From positions 62,001 through 126,000 of the forward strand of contig NZ_VFWZ01000005.1 of the NCBI RefSeq assembly GCF_006443095.1: DNA of 64,000 nt. Direction: 5' to 3'. A program made the position numbers and the translations under genes. Each line of letters begins with the position of its first letter. Within the stretch, counting starts at the first letter, position 1. Of the stretch, positions 45,131-53,870 are shown piece by piece. The notes below the pieces were generated by a model. It saw only the letters and a list, made by a program, of their open reading frames with translations. It ran no database searches and was not told where the DNA came from. Source of the stretch: Aquimarina algicola. GTDB lineage: Bacteria; Bacteroidota; Bacteroidia; Flavobacteriales; Flavobacteriaceae.

Positions 45131-45601
45131 ATGAAAATGAAATTAGAAAGAGATGTGCTAGAAAAACTAAAAATTGTCTTGAGTAATACTATACGTATGG
45201 TCGAAATATACAAACTCGCGAGAGATCTCTCTGATCAGGTCGATATACATGCATTTTTTGATAGAAAAGTGAAACAAAGATTGAAATTCTTGAAAAAATT
45301 TAAACTAGAATCATATAAATACTTTAGTGTAAATGATTATTTCTTTAAGTCAAGTTTGGATAACAGTAATCAAATCAACAAAAAAAACTTTTTCACAAAA
45401 AAAGGGCAAACAAATGCAATCAAAAGATGTATAGTTTTTGAGAAAGAAATAGCCGAAGAATACGAAGATCTATTGAGAGAAAAGAAAATACCTCCTATTC
45501 TAGATACGATGCTTATTCTTCAATATCAAGAAATACAAAATTCTATAAATAGGTGTGTCCTTTTTTATAATCGCTTATGTAATAGTGAAAGTGAAGTCTA
45601 G
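45131..45601 (+). CDS. Divergent PA2169-like protein, third copy
   Basis: A 156-residue basic protein (an ATG at 45137 is also possible). KLKIVLSNTIRMVEIYKLARDLSDQVDIHAFFDRKVKQRLKFLKKF matches the first helical pair of the PA2169 family in spacing, and KRCIVFEKEIAEEYEDLLREKKIPPILDTMLILQYQEIQNSINRC matches the second pair (compare GEKASVEEYDEVLAETSLPPSTQTILSQQKNKIEEDL in the gene at 43178). It is strongly diverged and lysine-rich. It converges with the AraC gene at 45605, three bases away. Confidence 0.65.
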   Translation: MKMKLERDVLEKLKIVLSNTIRMVEIYKLARDLSDQVDIHAFFDRKVKQRLKFLKKFKLESYKYFSVNDYFFKSSLDNSNQINKKNFFTKKGQTNAIKRCIVFEKEIAEEYEDLLREKKIPPILDTMLILQYQEIQNSINRCVLFYNRLCNSESEV

Positions 45602-45604
45602 AAC

Positions 45605-46627
45605 TTATGTATTAGTAGTTTTAGATTTATACTCCTTTGGACTAAACCTGTATTTTTTCTTGAAAATTTTACAAAAATAGCTTCGACTTGTAAGACCTAC
45701 GGAATATACAATTTCTGAAATTGTCAAATCTGTTGTTTGGATTAATTTTTCGGCTTTTTCTAAGCGTATATTCCGTACATAGTCTGATACTGTTCTATCG
45801 AACATAAATCTAAAGCCTTCTTGTAGCTTTGCAGGAGACAATCCTGAAGCTGCACAAAGTGTTTGTATGCTATGTTGTATTTCTGGATGTTTTTTGATGA
45901 ATTCACTAACTTTTGAAATTCTTTTTAACTCATCTTTTAATAATCCGCTAGTATTTGAATTATTTTCTATGTCGGCGTAAAATTGCTCTATATGCTTAGC
46001 TAAGACCAAATAATACCTACCTTTAAGAGATAATAATTTTGAAATTTCATTATTGTATTCTGCGTTTACAATTAATTTGAGTTGTTCGGCAATTTTAAAA
46101 TTATAGCTGCCTAAATGAATATATTTTGGCTTTTTACTAATACATTGTAAGAATATTTGAAATTTTTTACCAAAATGATTTTCCTTAGTCTTAAACTCAT
46201 TGAAATATTCGTTTACATTGACACAAATTAGATTAAAAACGACGTGAAGCCCTTTTTTAATGATAATACTACTGTTTGATTCTTTATGACTTCGTACTAC
46301 TACTGTTTGAAATTGGTCTATAAAACTTACTTCTTCAGGATTCTTAAAGATATGAGAACATTTACCGTTTAAGCAATATAAAAATTGTAAGGAGTCTTCG
46401 GCAATTGGATCAATCGATATTTCTATATCTTGACTAAGCAGAATATCAAAATTTATAACCTGTAATCCATATTGTAATCTTGTGTACTTAATTTTACCAT
46501 CTCCTATTCGATGATCTAAACTTATATTATGATTAGTTTGATTATCATTGTCATCACTTTGCCATATGTTTAGCAATGGGTGCAATATGACAGGAATACT
46601 CTTTGAACTAACAGCCAAATTCTTCAT
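45605..46627 (-). CDS. AraC family regulator with shared N-terminal domain (copy 2)
   Basis: A 340-residue regulator. The C-terminus has LCAASGLSPAKLQEGFRFMFDRTVSDYVRNIRLEKAEKLI and LTISEIVYSVGLTSRSYFCKIFKKKY, the two AraC helix-turn-helix motifs. The N-terminal half is the most diverged of the four copies and lacks the ERWGEY string but keeps GKIKYTRLQYGLQVINFDILLS in the corresponding place. A candidate -7 element lies at 46677. It is convergent with the PA2169-like gene. Targets are unknown. Confidence 0.87.
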   Translation of the reverse strand: MKNLAVSSKSIPVILHPLLNIWQSDDNDNQTNHNISLDHRIGDGKIKYTRLQYGLQVINFDILLSQDIEISIDPIAEDSLQFLYCLNGKCSHIFKNPEEVSFIDQFQTVVVRSHKESNSSIIIKKGLHVVFNLICVNVNEYFNEFKTKENHFGKKFQIFLQCISKKPKYIHLGSYNFKIAEQLKLIVNAEYNNEISKLLSLKGRYYLVLAKHIEQFYADIENNSNTSGLLKDELKRISKVSEFIKKHPEIQHSIQTLCAASGLSPAKLQEGFRFMFDRTVSDYVRNIRLEKAEKLIQTTDLTISEIVYSVGLTSRSYFCKIFKKKYRFSPKEYKSKTTNT

Positions 46628-46676
46628 GATATCTTTATAGAGTATTAATTATTAAGTGATTGTAAAATGATTTTTA

Positions 46677-46684
46677 CAAAAGTA
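46677..46684 (-). promoter_or_regulatory. Candidate -7 promoter element of the AraC gene
   Basis: On the minus strand TACTTTTG fits TAnnTTTG and is 50 bases upstream of the start at 46627. No clear -33 element is seen. Confidence 0.35.
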
Positions 46685-46857
46685 GTTGTTAATGTAACCT
46701 TTGTTTAACTTTTTTGAGATTTTCTATGACTCAATCGAACTAATCGTCAGACAATTGTTATTTTTTAAAATATTAGATTATCAAATGCATTATTATTTAA
46801 TGTAAACAAGACAATGTTTTTGAGATATATTTATTTTCTTGCACATAGATAAATAAT

Positions 46858-47559
46858 ATGTACAAAAAGCTTTCAAATATTGCAAATAGAAAGACCATAG
46901 AACGAGAAATGGGAGTTAATTTCAAATTTCCTCGTCTATATTCTCCTAGTCATATTATCGACGGTGAAAAAGAATCTACGTTGTCTATAATTACTATGGA
47001 TGATCCTGACTCATTATCTTTTGGTATTTGGGGGTTATTGCCTGATCAATATGAGGATGATTGGGAGGATTTTCAGAAGGTACATAATACTTTGAAAGTA
47101 TCTAGAAAAAAATTGGAAGTCAATAAAATATTTCAGGAGCCTTTTGAAGAAAGAAGATGTTTAATTGTAATTACCGGTTTTTTTATCTACCATCTCTATT
47201 CGGGATCTTTATACCCTTATTATGTGTATTCAAAAGAAGAAAAACCTTTTTGTCTGGCAGGAGTTTATAATGTTTTAGAGGATGGTTTTATTACTGTTTC
47301 TCTAATTACGAAAGAGTCTAACGGGATTATAAAGAAAATTCAAAACCTTAATACAGATATGCCTGTTGTAATTTCTAAAAGATTTTATAATACTTGGCTC
47401 AATAATAATGTAGACAAATTAGAATTAGATAATATTATTGAAACATCTAGCACAGAAAATTTAATTGCACATCCTATAGCTAAAGAATTTTTTAAAAATG
47501 ATATTTTGTACGAATCTATGTTAGATCCTGTACTTTATAAAAATATACCAAAGGTTTAG
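46858..47559 (+). CDS. SRAP (YedK/HMCES)-like protein lacking catalytic residues
   Basis: A 233-residue protein with the fold marks of SOS-response-associated peptidases: MYKKLSNIANRKTIE at the N-terminus, SFGIWGLLPDQYED, HNTLKVSRKKLEVNKIFQEPFEERRCLIVITGFF, YPYYVYSKEEKPFCLAGVYN and NTDMPVVISKRF. SRAP proteins use Cys2 to link to abasic DNA, with a Glu in GF(Y/F)EW and a His before RMP. Here position 2 is Tyr, the Glu is Ile110 and the His is replaced, probably by Gln162. All three catalytic positions are therefore lost while the frame is intact. It may still bind DNA or may have a new role. It overlaps the end of the convergent gene at 47556 by four bases. Confidence 0.75.
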   Translation: MYKKLSNIANRKTIEREMGVNFKFPRLYSPSHIIDGEKESTLSIITMDDPDSLSFGIWGLLPDQYEDDWEDFQKVHNTLKVSRKKLEVNKIFQEPFEERRCLIVITGFFIYHLYSGSLYPYYVYSKEEKPFCLAGVYNVLEDGFITVSLITKESNGIIKKIQNLNTDMPVVISKRFYNTWLNNNVDKLELDNIIETSSTENLIAHPIAKEFFKNDILYESMLDPVLYKNIPKV

Positions 47560-47876
47560 ATTCTGGAACCATGATTTAACCCCTTTATTTCTTCTTTTAA
47601 TGAGCTTATTTCAATATTGAGGGTATTTGCTATGATTCCGTACCTTAAACCTAATCCTATCATCAAAAAATCAGATAAATAATTTTGTGCTGATTGTAGA
47701 TCATTAAATATAAACAATCCCCCAATATATTCTGTCTCTTCATTATAGTGACAGAATAAAGAAACCAACCCTTGTATAGATGCTATTTCTTTATGTCTTT
47801 GTTTTTTAACATAATTGAATTCTTTTGCATTTAATGAAGATTTGAATTTAATATTAATCAACGTTTTCTCTTTCAA
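47556..47876 (-). CDS. YdhR-like dimeric alpha/beta-barrel protein
   Basis: A 106-residue protein. TLINIKFKSSLNAKEFNYVKKQRHKEIASIQGLVSLFCHYNEETEYIGGLFIFNDLQSAQNYL has the order strand-helix-strand-strand-helix of the YdhR/antibiotic biosynthesis monooxygenase-like fold, with the typical GGLFIFND strand. The activity is unknown, and many members are not enzymes. It overlaps the SRAP-like gene tail to tail and lies between it and an AraC gene. Confidence 0.72.
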   Translation of the reverse strand: MKEKTLINIKFKSSLNAKEFNYVKKQRHKEIASIQGLVSLFCHYNEETEYIGGLFIFNDLQSAQNYLSDFLMIGLGLRYGIIANTLNIEISSLKEEIKGLNHGSRI

Positions 47877-47943
47877 TATATGATAACTGATTTTTATTTT
47901 TTAAGAAACAAAAAGTTTGAATCTTATGTTTTAAGTACTTTAT

Positions 47944-48975
47944 TTATTTTTCAGGGTAATTGTTCGTTTTTAGTTTTTTACGATACTCTGTGGGTAGCAT
48001 TCCATAACGTTCAAAAAAGATTTTAGAAAAATAGCTCCTACTTTTGAAACCTATATTATACACTATTTCTGAAATAGAATCATTTGTATTTTTGATGTAG
48101 TCTCTAGAAATTTCTAATTTTAATTGTCTAATATATTCATTAACTGATTTAGAATATAAAACTTTAAAACCTAACTGAAGTTTTTTGGGAGTTAGCCCCG
48201 CTTTCAAGGCGAGAGATGCTATAGATAGTGGTTCTGATATGTTATCTATTATATAACCGGATAAATCGTTTATTTTTTTGATATCTGATTTTGATAGAGA
48301 CTCGGGCAATGTTGATCCTTTTTCATGGTTATGGTGCTCCAACATCTGCATTGCCATGATCAAGTTAAGTTGCCCTTCTATAGATAGCGTTCTAACAATT
48401 CCGCTATCATTATTTTCTTGTAACTGTTTTATCTGATCAGCAATTTTCAAATTATAATTTCCGAAATGATTAAATGTAGAATTAGAACTATCTTTAAAAG
48501 CAGATAAAAGAGCTTTATTTAAGAAAGACAAGTTGTTGTTTTTCTTTCTAAAGTATTGTTCTTTCAAAATGTAAATGAAGTTAACTTTAATTGCAATTCT
48601 TTTAGGAAACATATAAGTTTCTTTAGAATTTTTGGTTGATGATATTATGATGTTTTGGTAACGATCAAGAATGATTTGTTTATCGTGTTCTGAGTTACTA
48701 TAATTAAGGTTTCCTTCTGACACAAATATAAATTCTATTGGGTTTGTATCTGTCAACTTGAACGTAATTTTGATATCTTCCCTAAAGTTTACGTCATAAT
48801 CGATAAGAGAAACGCCCCAATCAAATCCTATACTGCGAATCGTTCCTTTTCCAAAACTATTTTCAAACTCCAATTCATATTCTCCCCAGCGCTCTGTTAA
48901 TTGACCACCAAGATGTATATTAAGCTGTTTTAGAATGTCTACATTATCAATACTACCAATCGTGATTTCGTACAT
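47944..48975 (-). CDS. AraC family regulator with shared N-terminal domain (copy 3)
   Basis: A 343-residue regulator, closest in layout to the one at 29367. The N-terminal domain contains GGQLTERWGEYELEFENS and IRSIGFDWGVSLIDYDVNF; the C-terminus has LALKAGLTPKKLQLGFKVL and ISEIVYNIGFKSRSYFSKIFFERYG. The shared N-terminal strings show recent common origin. The ligand of that domain is unknown. It may be cotranscribed with the YdhR-like gene, which follows 67 bases downstream on the same strand. Confidence 0.88.
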   Translation of the reverse strand: MYEITIGSIDNVDILKQLNIHLGGQLTERWGEYELEFENSFGKGTIRSIGFDWGVSLIDYDVNFREDIKITFKLTDTNPIEFIFVSEGNLNYSNSEHDKQIILDRYQNIIISSTKNSKETYMFPKRIAIKVNFIYILKEQYFRKKNNNLSFLNKALLSAFKDSSNSTFNHFGNYNLKIADQIKQLQENNDSGIVRTLSIEGQLNLIMAMQMLEHHNHEKGSTLPESLSKSDIKKINDLSGYIIDNISEPLSIASLALKAGLTPKKLQLGFKVLYSKSVNEYIRQLKLEISRDYIKNTNDSISEIVYNIGFKSRSYFSKIFFERYGMLPTEYRKKLKTNNYPEK

Positions 48976-49152
48976 ACTAAAAAATTAATTCTAAATTTTA
49001 TGATTTGTACAAAGAAATTAGATTTGTAATAAACAGATTAACAATATTGAAATTTATAATAACACTTTTGATCGCCTTTTTATCTTATTAAGAAGATTCT
49101 CTTTTTATAATAAGTGATAGAAATTATTATATTCATAATGAAGATATTTGTA

Positions 49153-50196
49153 TCAGGCTGATTTAGAATCACCTTTTTGATTGCGGACTTGATCCAGATA
49201 CTGTTTAGGATTTACACCATATTTTTTTTTAAATAATTTTGCAAAATAACTTCTCGAATTAATACCCACCTTGTAAGTGATTTCTGTAATATTAAGATCT
49301 GAGGACTCTAATAACTCTTTTGCTCTTTCAATTCTATGATTTCTAATAAACTCGTTTACAGAAGATTTAAATAATTGTCTAAAACCATTTTGTAATGTGT
49401 TTTGATTCAATCCAACACGTTTTGCTATGTTTGCTATATTGTCTGTTTTTTCAATCTCATTTTTAATGATCGATACTGCTTCTTCAATACGTTCTATAGT
49501 AGCTTGTCTTAAAATGATCCGTTTGTCAGGATCATTTAAATCATCTAGATACTGTTGCAATTGATGGGTTAATATTTCATAAGCTTTACCTTCAAGATAA
49601 ACTTGACGCATAAAACCAGATAATTCACAGTCTATAAATTCTGAGATGAATTTAGAAATTTCTAAACTATAATAATTTTTGTAAAAGAAATCATTTACAC
49701 CATTGACATCTCTAAAGAGTTCAATCAAGTCCGTATTCATATTAGGAAGAAAGGACTCAATTTTTTCCTCAAATAATTTTCGATTAATTTCCAAACTAAA
49801 AATACAAATAGGTGTGTTTGCGGGGATTTTAAAAAAATGATGATTCCCAAATTTATTTGATATGATTGTGTTTTCTAATCTTTTAATTTCTTGAAATTCG
49901 AGATCTTTGGAAAATCGATGGTAAAAAGAAGATTCCCTATTAAAAATAATTTTCAACGGGTTTAAAACATCTTTTTCTAATTCAAAATAGAAATCTTTTT
50001 CAAGCAAATAATCTGTCTCTAGGACTCCAACTCCAAAATCAAACTCGTAAGCTTTTACATAACCTTTTCCTAATTCTTCCGGCAATCTAATGCAATATTC
50101 ATGGGGGTTTTGTTCATAATCAATATCTAAATTTTGAGCCATATCTACTATTACTCTTTTTACGTCAGAATCGTGGATATTAATTTTTCGTTTCAT
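49153..50196 (-). CDS. AraC family regulator with shared N-terminal domain (copy 4)
   Basis: A 347-residue regulator. KGYVKAYEFDFGVGVLETDYLL corresponds to the FDWGV string of the other copies. The C-terminus has IAKRVGLNQNTLQNGFRQLFKSSVNEFIRNHRIERAKELL and ITEITYKVGINSRSYFAKLFKKKYG. It is divergent from the small membrane protein genes at 50391 and the following ones, so it may control them; that is inference from position. Confidence 0.87.
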   Translation of the reverse strand: MKRKINIHDSDVKRVIVDMAQNLDIDYEQNPHEYCIRLPEELGKGYVKAYEFDFGVGVLETDYLLEKDFYFELEKDVLNPLKIIFNRESSFYHRFSKDLEFQEIKRLENTIISNKFGNHHFFKIPANTPICIFSLEINRKLFEEKIESFLPNMNTDLIELFRDVNGVNDFFYKNYYSLEISKFISEFIDCELSGFMRQVYLEGKAYEILTHQLQQYLDDLNDPDKRIILRQATIERIEEAVSIIKNEIEKTDNIANIAKRVGLNQNTLQNGFRQLFKSSVNEFIRNHRIERAKELLESSDLNITEITYKVGINSRSYFAKLFKKKYGVNPKQYLDQVRNQKGDSKSA

Positions 50197-50390
50197 TGGA
50201 CTTGATATTACATGTTACAAGATACTTTATTATTACAAAATGACAGAATAATATCGATTCAAAAGCAAAGGAGTTAATATTATTAGTGATATGGTCAAAG
50301 ACTAAACTCATATTTACTGAATTTTGTTGCATAATGATTTGAGAAACAAATCCCTCTAGAAGAGGTTTTTACTAATTAAATAAACACATT

Positions 50391-50555
50391 ATGTTACGTT
50401 ACACAATTATTTTTATAGTTTTAGCCATAATAGCTGCTTTCTTTGGATTCGGAGGTATTGCAGCAGGGGCAGCAAGTATAGCAAAAATATTATTTTTTAT
50501 ATTTATAATATTGTTTGTATTATCTCTAATTTTTGGTAAAAGATTTAAAGCATAA
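50391..50555 (+). CDS. DUF1328/YtjA family small membrane protein
   Basis: A 54-residue protein with two membrane helices: [28 protein letters not shown] and [19 protein letters not shown], joined by SI. This is the DUF1328 pattern. The family is common, linked with stress and of unknown function. It begins a run of three tiny genes, each separated by a short gap, that lies divergent from the AraC gene at 49153. Confidence 0.87.
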   Translation: MLRYTIIFIVLAIIAAFFGFGGIAAGAASIAKILFFIFIILFVLSLIFGKRFKA

Positions 50556-50566
50556 ATAAAAAAATC

Positions 50567-50749
50567 ATGAAAAGAAAATTTATTACAGTTCTATCTATAG
50601 TATTTATATCAATAATAACATTAAGCTGTAGAGAAAAGAAAACTACCGGTGAAAAAATTGAAGACGCAGTAGAAGACGTAGGAGAGGGCATAGAAGACGG
50701 AGCCGAAGAAGTAAAAGACGCAGTAGAAGATGCGACTGATGATAATTAA
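50567..50749 (+). CDS. Small lipoprotein with acidic heptad-like tail
   Basis: A 60-residue lipoprotein (ITLSC, Cys21). The mature part consists of repeats of the type EDAVEDVGEGIEDGAEEVKDAVEDATDD, an acidic amphipathic helix with seven- to eleven-residue periodicity. It resembles small periplasmic CsbD/YtxH-like or apolipoprotein-like peptides found in stress clusters. It starts 11 bases after the DUF1328 gene and is surely cotranscribed with it. Confidence 0.8.
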   Translation: MKRKFITVLSIVFISIITLSCREKKTTGEKIEDAVEDVGEGIEDGAEEVKDAVEDATDDN

Positions 50750-50834
50750 TTGAAAAAGAAAAATCTATGATTACAAATCGGACAATGATATATTATTTAT
50801 TGTCCGATTTTTAGTATATAATAAAAGGTTGAAA

Positions 50835-50966
50835 ATGAAAAAATACAAACTCACTCCATCAAAATTTTTTACAAATAAGAAAGTATTAAAACTCATTATA
50901 TCCTTATTTATAGCTCTATTTATGGCAATGTGTGTTTACATTATTATTATACTTGAAAGAGTTTGA
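50835..50966 (+). CDS. Tiny membrane protein, 43 residues
   Basis: A 43-codon frame, MKKYKLTPSKFFTNKKVLKL followed by one membrane helix (IISLFIALFMAMCVYIIIILERV). A basic head and single helix suggest an inner-membrane peptide. It is the third small gene after DUF1328 and the acidic lipoprotein, on the same strand. Confidence 0.5.
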   Translation: MKKYKLTPSKFFTNKKVLKLIISLFIALFMAMCVYIIIILERV

Positions 50967-51015
50967 TTTAGGTTCAGCGTAAAGTACTTGAAGCATTGGA
51001 ACATTAATTAGAGAA

Positions 51016-51402
51016 TTAATCTTCCTGATCTTTTGTAAATTTGAGAAAATCAGAAGGTGTATCCAAAATATAAAAACTATTTTTTATTATTAAAATAGAA
51101 AATTTAATCAACTCTGGATTATTGACAATTATTTTTAACCAATCTTGATTTTCTAACTTAATTTCTTTATTGAAATTCTTTTTAAAATCAGGATCTTCTT
51201 TGTTAATTAATTGGTTAATTTCCAGACCTAGTTCTTTTGAAATTTCTACCCATTGAGTAGGAGTGATAGAAGTTTTTGAAGAATCAATTGTTCTAACTTC
51301 TCTTTTTGAATCAACTACATAGCTGTAAATTTGTTTTCCAACGGAAGTTTCAGAATTATATATTAATGTGATTTGATTTTTATTTGTAGCAAAAATTCCC
51401 AT
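51016..51402 (-). CDS. ArsC/Spx-like thioredoxin-fold protein without cysteine
   Basis: A 128-residue protein. Sequence order fits ArsC-family proteins: an N-terminal strand and helix (QITLIYNSETSVGKQIYSYVVDSKREVRTID), the mid region (SITPTQWVEISKELGLEINQLINKEDPDF) and the C-terminal strands (LIKFSILIIKNSFYILDTPSDFLKF). The catalytic Cys that should lie after YN is absent, and no Cys occurs in the protein. It is therefore not an arsenate reductase, and may be a structural or regulatory relative like those often found in Bacteroidota. Confidence 0.75.
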   Translation of the reverse strand: MGIFATNKNQITLIYNSETSVGKQIYSYVVDSKREVRTIDSSKTSITPTQWVEISKELGLEINQLINKEDPDFKKNFNKEIKLENQDWLKIIVNNPELIKFSILIIKNSFYILDTPSDFLKFTKDQED

Positions 51403-51509
51403 AATAGTTATATTTTAAATATCAACCATAAAATTAAATTGTTATAATGTCATAGAGTAATTCAATTCAAATAGATGTTTGCTTATTTACTAATACGTTA
51501 ATCAAAACA

Positions 51510-52934
51510 ATGATTTTTTTTCTAGTAGTCTACACAGTTCTAACGTCAATATCGATTTTACATATTATTTTATATGGCTCAAGACCTGTTAAATCACTTA
51601 GTTGGTTGCTGATTGTCTTAATTTTTCCGTTTGTTGGAATTTTGCTTTATATCGTTTTTGGGATTAATCGTAGACGGTTTAAGTTTTTTAAGCTTAAACA
51701 AACGATGCGAAGAAGAATGTATAAAGAAAGATTTAGTGATTACGACAATAATGAAGCAACTGCTATTCGCTTAACAAATAAAAGAGATAAAAAACTAGCA
51801 AAATTATTGAGTAAAAGCTCTGAATTTTCTGTTAAATCAAATAATCAAATTGAAGTATTACACAATGGAGTAGATACCTTCAAGAGAATCTTTAAAGAAC
51901 TCGAAAAAGCTCAAAAATTTATTCATCTGCAGTATTATATATTTGAAAAAGGTGAATTACTTGATCAGTTGTTTGCACTATTTAAAAGAAAAATAAAGGA
52001 AGGGGTAGAGGTACGAATTTTATATGATGCAATAGGTAGTTATTCTCTTAGGAAAAAGGAGATTGAGAAATTTAAAAATATTGGTGCAAAAGTATATCCT
52101 ATCTTGCCTTTACACTTCGGGAGTGTTTTGTATACTTTAAATTATAGAAATCATAGAAAAATTATTGTCATTGACGGAATAGTTGGGTTTACAGGAGGAG
52201 TTAATATTTCTGACAAATATATAAAACCTCATTCAGAGCTTGGTATTTGGGACGACACCCATTTATATCTAAAGGGACCTGTGGTAGATAGTTTGCACAG
52301 AGTATTTATAAAAGATTATTATTTTGCAAGTGACAAAGAGTTATTACTAAAAAACAAGTACCTACCAAATATTGAAAATTGTGGTGATATCAATGTACAA
52401 ATTGTTGCGGGAGGACCAGACTCTGACCATCCCTCAATAATGCAACAGTATATAAGCATGATTAATTTAGCAGAAGAATATATTTACATTTCAAACCCTT
52501 ATTTTATACCCAACAATGCCATGTTAGAATCACTTAGAATAGCAGCTTTGAGTGGTATTAATATTAAACTATTAGTACCTCTAAAGTCTGATTCTTGGTT
52601 AGCCAAGTATAGTATGCTTTCTTTTTTTGAAGAATTGTTATCTCTAGGTATAGAAATATATCAGCAAAAAAATGATTTTTTGCACAGTAAAGTTATAGTA
52701 ATGGATGGAAAAGTGGCTTCGGTTGGTTCAGGTAATTTTGACCATAGAAGTTTTGAGCATAATTTTGAAACCAATGCACTTATTTACAGTGAAAAAGTAG
52801 CAAGAAAGATTTGTGAAGATTTTATTAATGATTGTAATAGTAGTGAGTTATTGCAATATGAAACCTATAGAACAAGATCATTAAGAATGAAATTGTCAGA
52901 GGGGATAGCTAGATTTTTTAGTCCCCTTTTGTAA
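51510..52934 (+). CDS. cls: Cardiolipin synthase
   Basis: A 474-residue enzyme. Two N-terminal membrane helices (IFFLVVYTVLTSISILHIILYG and LSWLLIVLIFPFVGILLYIVFGINRRR) are followed by two phospholipase D domains. Their HKD motifs are NHRKIIVIDG with His215 and HSKVIVMDG with His392, both followed by the expected Gly-rich strings (GFTGGVNIS, SVGSGNFDHRSFEHNFE). The enzyme joins two phosphatidylglycerols to cardiolipin and glycerol. It is a single gene and helps membrane adjustment under osmotic stress, in line with its neighbours. Confidence 0.93.
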   Translation: MIFFLVVYTVLTSISILHIILYGSRPVKSLSWLLIVLIFPFVGILLYIVFGINRRRFKFFKLKQTMRRRMYKERFSDYDNNEATAIRLTNKRDKKLAKLLSKSSEFSVKSNNQIEVLHNGVDTFKRIFKELEKAQKFIHLQYYIFEKGELLDQLFALFKRKIKEGVEVRILYDAIGSYSLRKKEIEKFKNIGAKVYPILPLHFGSVLYTLNYRNHRKIIVIDGIVGFTGGVNISDKYIKPHSELGIWDDTHLYLKGPVVDSLHRVFIKDYYFASDKELLLKNKYLPNIENCGDINVQIVAGGPDSDHPSIMQQYISMINLAEEYIYISNPYFIPNNAMLESLRIAALSGINIKLLVPLKSDSWLAKYSMLSFFEELLSLGIEIYQQKNDFLHSKVIVMDGKVASVGSGNFDHRSFEHNFETNALIYSEKVARKICEDFINDCNSSELLQYETYRTRSLRMKLSEGIARFFSPLL

Positions 52935-53097
52935 TTTGTAATGATTTATATTATTTCAAAATTGGATTATCATATCTTAATTTTTGTTAAATAAGATTTA
53001 TCCTTTTTTTTTGAGTTAAAAACTCTGCTATTCGAGTTCATACCTATGGTTTTCCTCAAGTAATTTTGGAGCATTAAACTTATAAATTATATTACAA

Positions 53098-53700
53098 ATG
53101 AGGAATTTTATCTTATTAGCATTAGCTTTTTGTTCAACATTTATTTACGCACAAGAGAGTTTAGAAAAAACAACAAGATTTGGTGTGCGTGGGGGACTTA
53201 ATTTTTCTACGATCACAGGGGATGATTTTGAAGATCCAAAGTCCAGAACTAGTTTTTATGCAGGATTAGTAGCAGAAACCTTCATCTCAGAAAAATTTGC
53301 ATTACAGGGAGAGGTGTTTTATTCTGGTCAAGGTTTTGATATTGAAGAAACATCTATAGCCGGAGTTACTGTAACACCAGATGCAGAGTTTCAAATCGAT
53401 TATATTCAAGTACCATTACTAGCAAAAATTTATATTGTAGAAGGACTTAATATTCACGCAGGGCCACAGTTTGGTTTCAAAATAAACGAAGAATTTGATA
53501 CAGATCCAACAGCAGATGGAGGAGATTTTGATACAGATCGTATCAAAGACTTTGATTTTCAATTGGCAGCAGGAGCAGAGTTCAAATTGTTGAGTAATTT
53601 CTTTATTCAGGCACGATACACATATGGACTTTCAGAAGTAATCGAAGATACCGATGCACACAACTCAACCTTCTCTGCGGGTATAGGTTTTATGTTTTAA
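53098..53700 (+). CDS. Outer membrane beta-barrel protein (porin family)
   Basis: A 200-residue secreted protein (signal peptide ending FIYAQE). KTTRFGVRGGLNFSTITGDDFED, FYAGLVAETFISEKFALQGEVFYSGQGFD, YIQVPLLAKIYIVEGLNIHAGPQFGF, FDFQLAAGAEFKLLSNFFIQARYTYGLSE and FSAGIGFMF are the paired strands of the PF13568-type eight-stranded barrel. The last residue is Phe, as is usual for outer membrane proteins. The function is unknown. A strong terminator follows at 53717. Confidence 0.9.
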   Translation: MRNFILLALAFCSTFIYAQESLEKTTRFGVRGGLNFSTITGDDFEDPKSRTSFYAGLVAETFISEKFALQGEVFYSGQGFDIEETSIAGVTVTPDAEFQIDYIQVPLLAKIYIVEGLNIHAGPQFGFKINEEFDTDPTADGGDFDTDRIKDFDFQLAAGAEFKLLSNFFIQARYTYGLSEVIEDTDAHNSTFSAGIGFMF

Positions 53701-53716
53701 CACACGCTCAGCAATA

Positions 53717-53765
53717 CATATCAAAAAAGAGACTACCTTTTTGGATTGTCTCTTTTTTTGATATG
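53717..53765 (+). terminator. Strong terminator after the barrel protein gene
   Basis: CATATCAAAAAAGAGAC and GTCTCTTTTTTTGATATG form a stem of 17 pairs with one bulged T. It is a clear terminator. Confidence 0.85.
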
Positions 53766-53870
53766 GATTTTACGTTTATAAAACGTGCATAAGCCTGAGA
53801 AACTAATCATCAGGATGAATTGAATGTACAATCTCTTGGATATATAATGATTTAATTACGTTGCATCATT

